This document shows, in pieces, positions 54,740-64,000 of a DNA stretch of 64,000 nucleotides; position 1 is the first letter of the stretch; every line of letters begins with the position of its first letter. The notes below the pieces were generated by a model. The model saw nothing but the letters and a program-made list of their open reading frames with translations. It searched no databases and was not told where the DNA came from. The stretch comes from Botryosphaeria dothidea (Eukaryota > Ascomycota > Dothideomycetes > Botryosphaeriales > Botryosphaeriaceae), in assembly GCA_011503125.2 (NCBI GenBank), contig WWBZ02000001.1, positions 620,001 to 684,000 on the forward strand, read 5' to 3'. The position numbers and the translations under genes are program-made.

Positions 54740-57700
54740 ATGGGCAGTCTTCCGAATCCCGAAGAGCCATGCGTTACGCTCGACCAAGTCATCCGGCGGC
54801 GCGCAGACACCCATGCCGACCGCGTGCTCATTTCCTACCCGACGAACGAGACGGATTTCGTCGACTACACTGGAGCTGATCTGGAGCAACTTACCAGACT
54901 GGCTGCAACCAAGTATGCGCAGTCGTTCAAGAAACTCGACCAGGAGACCGCCTTGAGTGGCGCTTCGAGTACAGTTGCCATGGTTGGCATCTCGAGTTTG
55001 GAGTACTACATTACCTTTCTTGCCCTGCAACGCCTTGGCCTCAACTCCATGTTTATATCCCCACGTCTCGCGGACCAAGGCTTTGCCCATCTTCTCAAGT
55101 CAATTCAATGCAAAGTTGTGGTCGCTTCGTCTGCCGCTCAAGAGAGCATGGAGCGCGTCCGTAACTCCTTCGGTCTTCCGCTCGCAGTGGTCCCCATGCT
55201 CGACAAGGCATTTCTGACCGACCCTATATCCCTGGAGCAAGCACAATCAACCCTTCCCCCAATCGACGACGGCAACCTTCAAGGATTCATCATCCATAGC
55301 GGCGGAACCACCGGCCTACCAAAGCCAGTCCCGCTCCGCTCCAAGGCCTGGTTGCTCCAAGCCGCCAACATTGCCGGCCGCATGCCCAAAGTCGACACTT
55401 TGAGCACCCTCCCGCTCTTCCACAGCTTCGGCCTGGCCACCCTCCTCCGCTGCCTGGTCAACGGCAAGCGGCTCTCCATCCTCAACGCCAACCGGCCCAT
55501 CACCGCATCCATCATCCTATCCAGCCTCGACATCACCTCCTCGCAAGCCCTCGTCACCGTCCCCTACATCCTCAAATTCTTCACCGAAACCCCGACCGGC
55601 ACCCAGCGCCTCGCCTCGCTCGCCCAAGTCATCGCCGCCGGCTCCGCCATCCCGGACGACCTGGGCGACGCCCTCGTCGCCGCCGGCACCAACATCTTCC
55701 ACCTGTACGGCCAGACCGAGTCGGGCGCGCTGATGGAGCCGTCGGCCGACCAGTGGAACTGGGTGACGCCGCTGCCCGACGCGGCGCCGTTCCTGGCCTT
55801 CGAGCCCGTGGCCGAGAACCTGTTCCACCTGGTCGTGCTGCCGGGCCTGAAGGCGAAGGTGTTCAGCGACCGCCCGGACGGCGCGTACGCGACGAAGGAC
55901 CTGTTCCAGCGCCACCCGGCCGATCCGCGCAAGTGGAAGTTCGTCGCGCGCCAGGACGACCTGGTCGTGCTGGTCAACGGCGAGAAGGCCGATCCCATCC
56001 CGCTCGAGGAGGCGGTGGGCCGGAACGCGAACGTGCGTGCGGCGGTCGTGTTCGGGGCGCAGCGGGACGCGCTCGGCATGGTCGTCGTCGCGGCGGACGG
56101 CGCGGCGGGGCTGAGCGCGCAGCAGGTGCTGGCGAGCATCCAGCCGGACCTGGAGCTGGGCAACTCGAGGGTGCCGGCGTACGCGCGCATCCCGCCGGAC
56201 GGCGTCATCGTGAAGGCGGCCGGCACGCCGTTCCCCTGCACGGACAAGGCGACGGTGATCCGGTCGCTGTTCATCAAGCAGTTCGCGGCGGACATCGAGA
56301 ACTACTACGCCGCGCGGGACGCGGCGAGGGACGCGAGGGTGCTGTCGGATGCCGAGGTGCGCGATCTGGTCCGTCAAACCGTTCGCCGAGAGCTGCGGGT
56401 CGAGGAGGACGCGGACGCCCTGGCTGATGAATCCGACTTCTTTGTTCTAGGAATGGACTCCCTGCAGGCCACCAATGTCCGGTCTCGTCTACTGAGGGAG
56501 GTCAACCTCGGGGGGAAGTCGCTGGCGACCAACGTCGTTTTCGACCATCCGAGCGTCGGACTCCTCACCAACCACTTGCTCGACGTCCGAGGCGGCGTGT
56601 CCAATGGCCAGGACTCAACCGAGCAGCTCGCTCTGGAGCTCCTGGAGAAGTACTCCGACTTCCCCCCCGCCGTCCCAGGCACCATCACAGCAGAACATGA
56701 GTCCGTCGTAAGTCCCCTCCCTCCAACCAGCCCACCCAAACACTCACCCTCCCACAGCTCCTCACCGGCGCCACCGGCGCCATCGGCAGCCACATCCTCT
56801 CCACCCTCCTCCAGACCCCCACCATCCGCACCGTCCACTGCCTCGTCCGCGCCCCCACCGCCGCCGCCGCCCACGCGCGCCTCACCACCGCCCTCTCGCA
56901 CGCCCGCCTCCTCCCGCACCTGTCCCCCTCCCACCTCGCCAAAATCGTCCCCCACGTCTGCGACTTCTCCGCGCCCCAGCTCGGCCTCGCCGCCGACACC
57001 CACGCCCACCTCGCCCGCACAACCACCCGCATCATCCACAACGCCTGGCCCGTCAACTTCAACCACGCCCTGCGCTCCTTCGCGCCCACCGCCCTCCACT
57101 CCACGCACGCGCTGCTCGCGCTCGCCGCCGCCGCGCCGCTGCGCCCCCGCCCGGCCGTCGCGCTCGTCTCGAGCATCGCGGCGGCGCTGCGCGCGGCGCC
57201 GCGGGCCGCCGTGCCGGAGGCGCTGGTGCCGTGGGCCGCCGTCGAGGCGATGGGGTACGCGCAGAGCAAGTGGGTCGGGGAGCAGCTGTGCGCGCGCGCG
57301 GCCGAGCGGTGCGGCGTGGCGGCGCGGGTTGTGCGCGTCGGGCAGGTGTGCGGGGATCGGGCGCACGGGGTGTGGAATGCACAGGAGGCGGTGCCGGCGG
57401 CGGTGCGGGCGGCGGTGACGGTCGGGGCGCTGCCGGAGATGGAGGGCGGGCGGGATGAGGAGGTGCGGTGGCTGCCGGTGGATGTGACGGCGAGGGTTGT
57501 TGTCGAGTTGGCGCTGGGAGGGGGCGGGGAGGCCGGGTGCGAGGTGTTCAATGTGGAGAACGCGCGTAGGGTGAGGTGGAATGGCGAGTTTCTGCCGGCG
57601 CTGAGGAAGGCCGGGTTGCGGTTTGAGGCGGTGCCGCAGAGGGAGTGGGTGAGGATGCTGGAGGAGGGGGAGCAGGATGTCGAGAAGAATCCGCCGGTGA

Positions 57701-57876
57701 AGTTGCTGGATTTCTTCAGGAAGAGATATGGGGTGGTGACGGGTGAGCCGCATCCGGTGTTTGATACGACAAAGGCAAGGAAGGATGCACCGAGCTTGAG
57801 GGAGGAGACGCCCGTTGATGATGAACTGGTAGCGAAGTTCTTGAAATACTGGATGGACGAGGCTTGGAAAAATTAG
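54740..57876 (+). CDS. NRPS-like carboxylate reductase (adenylation-thiolation-reductase)
   Basis: Two exons, 54740-56707 and 56758-57876, give 1028 residues. The 50-nt intron (GTAAGT...CCACAG) falls exactly between the carrier and reductase domains. The adenylation domain (about 1-520) has IIHSGGTTGLPKP, LPLFHSFGL and YGQTESG. The carrier domain has FFVLGMDSLQ with Ser574 as the phosphopantetheine site. The reductase is a short-chain-dehydrogenase-type domain starting LLTGATGAIGSH, with Tyr823 and Lys827 in GYAQSKWVGE. No condensation domain is present. Such A-T-R enzymes activate a carboxylic acid as AMP ester, load it as thioester and release an aldehyde with NADPH. The acid is unknown; a product of the neighbouring dehydrogenase or oxidase is possible. 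GC content is high in the second half. Confidence 0.93.
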
Positions 57877-58378
57877 TAAACGGAACAAGTAGATATATTC
57901 ATGCCATGTGCAAATACATTAGTCCAAAGGTACATGCAGGGCGCTAACATCTCATCGTGAAGGGAAGAGAGTTGCCATGTAGGCTGTATGACTGGCAAAC
58001 ACTGACCGCAGTACCTTCCATGAGCCTCGACAGAAGCCTATGCTGGCTCCCTAGTATACAAGATTCATGGACAAAAGCGCTTGTTAGTGGTGGGTAGGTT
58101 TAGTCAGCCCTGTCAGACGGCCTCGGCATGGACACATGCTGACGAGAACCCCTGCAGGGCAGTCCTTCGCCAGCCTATCAAACAGCATTCAAGGAAACCC
58201 GCTTTCAGCTGTGCGCAGGCAGCAACCGTGTCAAGGTTTTAAATACGCATATGCTTACCCCGAAGTTCCCCGGCTTCCACTTGCTTTCGTTCCCCTCGCA
58301 TTTGACCCCTATTAGCTGTGCCCTACACCAGTGCCGTCATCTTCGTCGATTTCTCTTGGCTCATTTTCAAAACATCAG
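57877..58378. other. Intergenic region between the NRPS-like and HET genes
   Basis: About 500 bases with the 3' UTR of the NRPS-like gene and the upstream region of the HET-type gene. No gene or repeat is seen. Confidence 0.5.
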
Positions 58379-61300
58379 ATGGCATCAGACCATCAAGTAT
58401 CAACTTCTTTCAATGACATGTCGTTTGACGACAACGATGTCGTAGCAGATGATACAGAGTCATCTTTCGCTTCCATCACGTGAACAAGATAGCAATTGCT
58501 GACTCTCAATGGTGAAGCGACAGAACCAATAGCTTTGGATGAGTCGAGGATCTGCCAAATCTCAGACGAACCCGAGCTTCTGCTATATTATGCGTGGCAT
58601 AGAAGAGGGGAAAATGTCATGGTAGTAAAAAGACAGACAGCTTTGGTCTCGTGCCACAGAGACCCAAGAGGTGCGCTCAATGACACTAGAGTGCGGACTC
58701 AACATCCTCCAGAACCGAATTCATTGATATTCGAGCTTTGGTCCTTCGATTCAGACCAGCAGGCAATACTTCAGAGCCAAACCGAATGGCGTCCGCGGCT
58801 CGATGAGCCCAGGCCACATCTTGACGATCCTACACACCAGAAACGCAACGACGGCGACGAAACTTTCCGCATTCGCTTCTCAGACTGTCTGCGATATGGC
58901 GTTATCGACGGTCTTTTGTGCAGGTTCTGTTGGAATACCGCATCCTTGTCCATCGATATCATCCTGGATCGAACCGGACTATCTTTGCCGCCCATGGAAT
59001 TGGTCAAATCTGTCGGTGATCTCGTAGTTGTGTCTGGCACTCAAAGTATCGGAGTGGATAATCTTGTAACGCTGGATGGCGACTTGCATGCTCGTCTCGA
59101 GCCCCCGTTAACACAGCCATCCGCGGCAGACGGTCCACAAGCACGTAACGTGCTTTGTGACGCTTGCCGTCAATCACGCATTCGGGTCTCTTGCTATTTC
59201 TGCACGATCTGCCAGCCCGACGGCTACGACCTATGTTCTTCTTGCCTTCTCAAAGGTCAATGGTGCAAAGAAACCGACCACGTCCTGGAATCACGTACCG
59301 AACATGGCCAAAAGCTCTCCTGGAAATATTCGCATAGCTTGTTCATTGTGGACACCAGCAAAACGCCAACCGGAGAACGCAATTCGCTTCTGAAAAGAGC
59401 AAGCTCAACTGTCAGTCATCTTCCAAGCATCGCACCAAAGCAGAAACGGATATTTTGGTTCCTTGATCGTTCTCATGTCCTCCTCTTTGATTACGAGAAT
59501 GAATGCGGCAAGACATGTCCTATACAGGTCCCTGATGCCGGGAGTAAGTTTGAAATGGTAATATATGGGCAGAGGTTAACTAAATCATATCTATAGCACA
59601 TGCGCGACATGTTTACACTAATATTTCGCACTGCGGCAGATACATATTCGTCATTACCATTGAAGAAGACGAAAAAGATTTGAAGCACCAACACAACGAG
59701 GGATTTGGAATGGACGATTCAACCGTATTTGTGAGCTGTTGCTCGTATCGAGCTGAAAGTCTGAAAGAATCAGAGGCTGCTCGAGCGCTCTGGACTATCC
59801 GAGTGAAATTGGATGGAATCCGGGCGGACTCAGAACCAACGGTCACGCTTACAGAAAGCGCCTCGTTCGTGACTTTCATCACTTCTGGTGGCAATGTCGT
59901 GTGCCAGAAATTGGCGTATATTATCAGTACTCGCTCGGACGAAGAACCAGGCGACAGTTCAGCGGAAAGTTCACGCGACGAGGACTACTTTGGGATCAAA
60001 GCCCAGAGCTTCCGCATACCGCGCGGCATCACAGCGAAGTGTTCTCATGCTCAATATTTCATGGGGGTCGCGGAACAAGGACAGCAATTTCTGGCACTGG
60101 GATCCCCATCAAGATCAGCACGACTGCCCCTCAAAATTGATATCGAACGCCATGATTCGTGGCACGTAGTGCTACCCGGCACGAAGTCAATGTATGCTGA
60201 GAGGACTCGCCGAACCAGAAAACGAAATCATCGAAATTCTCCGGCTCCTGCGGTTCACCCGCAAGGCGGAGCAAAGAGGAATGACGAGAGTGTCGCAAGA
60301 GATGTCCTGTGCGAAACATGCAGGGCAGTCGTGCGGAACTCTTCCCTGTTGGCTGATAGCTCCGCTTGGATAGAAATTCCCACAAAGGATATCCGCCACC
60401 AGCCAGGACATGCCCCACAAGAAATAGGCACTGGGACTAAGATTCAAGATTTCAGCATCCACTTCCCCGATGAAGAGAACGGCCAAGTCCGTCAATCTGA
60501 TGTACCGCCTCAGACAGATCCGGAGTTCGCGAGAAAAGCCCCGATTCGACCCAGATACGAGCATCACGAACACTATCAGTCTTTGGAGCAACTTGCTCAA
60601 TCTGTTCTTCATGGATGTCATCTGTGTGCTCTATTTCTAAGTCATACAGAGCTCAACGTAAGACACGAAGTCCAGAAACGCATGGATGCTGTCGCGAGGA
60701 GCACCATCAACCGCGAGCACGAGCTGTTTGACATTAGCAAGCTAGACTCGTATCCATCATTCCAGGCACCTAATCCTTCAGAGTTGTCCAAGAGCTTGCC
60801 TCGGCCTTTTGATAGTGCTCTCCAGTGGCTGCCACAAGAGTCATCGATCGACAATGGCAAACCTCCCCCAATGTTCGTCCGGATGAAAACACTCCAACCC
60901 GTGCCAATGGCTACGGTGAGATGACTCTCTATCAGCCAGGTGGTAGCGACAAACCGGAGTTCAGTGCACGGTTGCCAATTGCCAAGCTTGCAGAAACAGA
61001 TGACAATGCGGACATTGCTGCGAACTCTGGCAATTATTGCGAAGAATGCGGCGGGCCCACCCAGTCCACTGATTCGGAGCATACTATAGAGCGAGCTCGT
61101 CTATGGCTATCAACCTGCCGCGAGTTCCATTGTTGCACAGGCTCGAATCTCAGAACTCAGCCGCCGACCAGGGTGATAGACGTGGGACCTCCCGACGGAC
61201 GGCAGCAACCCCGCTTACGCATAACGACGCTTTCCGATGAGGGAATGGAATACCTGACGTTGAGCCACTGCTGGGGGAAAGAAATTCCCAAGAAGCTTCT

Positions 61301-62917
61301 CCGTTCCAATTTTTCCGAATTCATCCAAGGGTTCGCCGTCGCAGATCTGCCCGAGACTTTTCAAGACGCCATTATGATCTGTCGAAGGCTGGGCCAAAGG
61401 TATCTCTGGATTGACTCCTGGTGCATACTCCAGGACGACTCTGAAGATTGGAACAGAGAGGCGGTGCAGATGGCGAGGGTATATGGTAAGTCTGTCTGCA
61501 CCATTGCGGCGCTGTCTTCTCTCAGCGTCAACTCGGGATGTTTTTCCGTGCGTAACACCCTCGGACACCAGCCGCTGCTGTTCAAAAACAGGAATGGCGC
61601 TCCATTCATCGTGACGGAATGCGGAGGTCTGGATGAGGAGAAGAGACTCCACCACCTCGACACGCGCGGTTGGGTCTTCCAGGAGCGCCTTTTGAGCCCA
61701 CGGACTCTGGGGTTCGCGTCTGGCGGCATAACCTGGGAGTGCAGCATGTTGAAAGCAAGCCAGCGCCAATCTGAGGGGATCCCGATAGACTCCATGAACG
61801 CGACAGACGTAAAGGTCAAGGAAATGTTTGGACGAGCCGCGACCCCCCTTTTACCGCCGCTGATCACGGACGTGGACCGGCGACAGTTCCTCATGGCATG
61901 GCACGAGCTCGTGCACGTCTACAGCCAGCTGAGCTTCACGCACCAAGACGACAAGCTCGTCGCCATCGCCGGCGTCGCCCGAGCCCTGCACAAGGCAACC
62001 GGCTTCAACTACCACTACGGCCTGTGGCACGACGTGCAGCAGCCCGGCGGTCCTGCTCTCCCAGCTCCTATGGATGTCCGCGGCCCCGCAGCATGCCCGC
62101 GACGAAAAAGACCACTCCCACGCCGACGGCCTCCTCGTGCGCCACGCGCGCGCCGTCGTTCAGCTGGGCGGCGCGCGCGAGCGTCGTCGTCGACCACCCC
62201 ATCACCTTCCACGACCACCACCTCAACGCCAACTCCTCCCGCGCCAGCGCCCTGCGCTCGACCTTTCTCCTCATGCGCGACCGCCCCGGCGCGCGGCCCC
62301 CGCGGCTGATGCAGTGCATGCTCCGCAATTATACGTTGCGGGTCACGGGCGCGCCGGGCGCGGATCCTTATGGGAGGGATGTCGAGTTTCGCTGCCGGCT
62401 GGACGGCTTCTGGGAGGCTGATTTCAACAAAGGAGCGTCGACGAGGAAGAACAACACGTTCCCGGTGATGGCGTTGGAAGGCCCGGTCCGGACCGTCAGG
62501 ATGGCCAAGATTCCGTGTGATCATGAGGGCGAGAAGGGCTGTCGACAAGGGCTGTGGGAGTATCCTTGGCCCGGCGGAGTCCCGGAGGAGCAGATCGATG
62601 GGGATGGTCGTCGCGGCAAGGCCCAGAGCGGTGCGTCGCCACCTCTAGAGTGGTTCTTCCCGGATGCGTTGGAACATGCGCTCGTCGACGATGTCGAGGT
62701 CAAGTGTCTCACCATAGCGCGCTGGGAGCGGGCATGGGATCACCGGTGGTACGCTGCTGGGCTCGTGTTGCAGGATCACACCTGCGTGAGTTTCTCGAGC
62801 AACAGGAGCGAGAAGCGGAATGCTTTGAGTAGGATCGGATACTTTGAGCACTCGTGGAGCACGGCAAATGGTCATTGGAATGAGGATGGAGAGCGGCAGA
62901 TAGTCTTCCTCGTTTGA
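58379..62917 (+). pseudogene. HET-domain protein with ZZ-type zinc finger, several frameshifts
   Basis: Likely exons: 58379-58479, 58549-59543, then from 59597. The first junction is uncertain; the second (GTAAGT...CTATAG) is clear. The N-terminal half carries a ZZ-type zinc finger, VLCDACRQSRIRVSCYFC...GYDLCSSC, and a later related Cys pair, VLCETC. The HET core follows: EYLTLSHCWGKE, RRLGQRYLWIDSWCILQDD, VYGKSVCTIAA and RGWVFQERLLSPR. The frame changes near 60915 (between PVPMATV and MTLYQPGGS). It changes at least twice more at 62045-62160, before RAPSFSWAARASVVVDHPI and the C-terminal run to 62917. None fits a GT-AG intron. HET proteins trigger incompatibility cell death. This copy is probably dead, unless the GC-rich breaks are sequence errors. 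Confidence 0.75.
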
Positions 62918-62984
62918 GTTCTTTTCGTCTTGGTTTATCTTCGCAAAACGAACACGGCACCGTGTTCTTTCTTGAATCAAGGTC

Positions 62985-64000
62985 TCAAGCATTTTGGTGC
63001 CAGCAAGCGGAAATCCGGACCCAAGACGTGTACGATGTTTTCTTGCAGGACTTTGGCGACTTTTCTTGCAATTCCTTTTGCAATTCTAGCACCGGCTGCC
63101 ATTTGGACCCCTTCTCTCGCAAATAAGTCAGATCGGCCTCGGGATCTGCCCCGCAGCGCAGAAACTTCATGTAGGTCTCCGGATCCAGGGGCATTTTGTA
63201 CGAGACTACCATTTCCCACCCTGAAGGAGAGAACCTATCGGCGGAGAAGTTTGGGTCCGTTCCGTGCTTGAGAAGAACTTTAATGATACCTTTGTCTCCT
63301 CGGTTGTAGCAGGTTGCCTTTTCCCAGTCCCCTATTATGACTAAATCAGAATCTAGCGCCATTTGGAGCAGTGATTGACCACGTTATCGCAGTGTCTGGC
63401 TCGGCGGCATTTGACTTAATTTATCATCCACGTACGGTATGATGTTGAGATAAACCGCGATAGACATAAATGGGCCTCCGCTGTGATCAGTAGGGCCTTT
63501 ACACCAACAGGTTCCAACATATGAAGGGCATCCACCCTGGCGATCAATGAGAGTCTTCATGGTTCTCCCCACCTCATCTTACAGTTGGAATTGCCTGTTG
63601 CCATTCTCCTCCTCGAGTTTGCAGGCGTGGCTTATAAACAGCGGTAGGATGTCGGAAAAAGAACGAGGAAGAGGGGTGCTTTGGTGCTCTATATTCAAAT
63701 AACGACCCATGCTTTTCAGCTGCAGAAGATAGGAACGGCACAGCGCAATCCTCGGGTGGAATGAATCCGGTGTGAAGCTCAATATCTCAGCCCAGACAGT
63801 CTCAAAGTATAAGAAGTCTTTGACAGTCCGATGAAGAAACTCGACAGTGCCTTGTGACGTGGAGGATTCATCTGCTTCCAAGAACCCTCTGCAGCAGTCT
63901 TTCAACCGCCGCCGCAGTCGCTGTGACTTGGCATCCATCTCGCGAGGTCGCAGTGGTTTGACCGCACAGTTGAAAGGAAGATTTGGATCGTCTTCATCTG
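62985..64000 (-). pseudogene. C-terminal part of an NLR-type STAND gene, cut by the window edge
   Basis: One minus-strand frame stays in register from the right edge to 62985, apart from two TAA codons (63581-63579 and 63386-63384). The edge-proximal part has RRRLKDCCRGFLEAD and VEFLHRTVKDFLYFE, the hallmark that follows the NACHT domain in fungal NLRs, as in the pseudogene at 33.5-36.8 kb. After the second stop comes the ankyrin-like IIKVLLKHGTDPNFS and MKFLRCGADPEAD. Both stops could be CAA-to-TAA changes. The NACHT domain itself should lie beyond the window. Confidence 0.7.

Noticed and set aside
55517..57888. Long minus-strand frames (286 and 504 codons) antisense to the NRPS-like gene
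   Set aside because: High-GC shadows without motifs; the plus strand carries complete A, T and R domains.
60825..60924. Spliced intron as the explanation of the HET frame change
   Set aside because: The only GT...AG pair at the point of change is about 20 nt, too short for an intron, and the protein sequence on both sides is contiguous in the family.

Overview
The window looks like nuclear DNA of a filamentous ascomycete (Pezizomycotina; Dothideomycetes is only a guess). The evidence is the short introns (about 47-110 nt) with GTAAGT-type donors and CTRAC-type branch sites, and the gene families: HET, STAND/NLR, Zn2Cys6, TRI12-type MFS and NRPS-like genes. No tRNA, rRNA or CRISPR was found. 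Gene models were built by joining reading frames at GT-AG sites; all are inferred from sequence alone.

Left part, about 2.4-33 kb, is mostly conserved housekeeping sequence: an EDC4/Pdc1-like decapping scaffold, a DCAF4-like WD40 protein, the pseudokinase AMPylase SelO (Fmp40-like), the tRNA deaminase subunit Tad3, the KDEL receptor Erd2, and Orc5. Between them lie accessory items: a truncated M20 (carbamoylase-like) pseudogene beside a large fusion gene (PLP lyase + M20 hydrolase, with one frameshift), a TRI12-like transporter, and a protein carrying a retroviral-integrase-type H2C2 zinc-binding motif followed by 18 hexapeptide repeats. Two multi-kilobase gaps (17.5-20.0 and 24.6-28.2 kb) hold no recognised intact gene.

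Right part, about 33.5-64 kb, is an accessory compartment full of decayed genes: two NLR-type STAND pseudogenes (one cut by the right edge), a cytochrome P450 with one nonsense codon and one dead splice donor, a hAT transposase relic, a secreted-propeller relic ending at a 29-bp inverted repeat, fragments of a P450 and of a phytanoyl-CoA dioxygenase, and a HET/ZZ-finger gene with several frameshifts. Many of the point lesions could be C:G to T:A changes (TGG or CAA to stop, GT to AT donor, P-loop Gly to Arg), which fits past RIP-type mutation but is not proven.

Intact genes in that compartment include a protein with two tandem Zn2Cys6 clusters, a small unknown protein, and a compact possible biosynthetic cluster at 50.7-57.9 kb: a secreted berberine-bridge-type FAD oxidase, a D-2-hydroxyacid dehydrogenase on a shared divergent promoter, and an NRPS-like A-T-R carboxylate reductase. 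The P450 and dioxygenase fragments just upstream suggest that the cluster was once larger. The items judged most worth a second look are the H2C2/hexapeptide protein, the double Zn2Cys6 protein, the PLP-M20 fusion and the small NRPS-like cluster.
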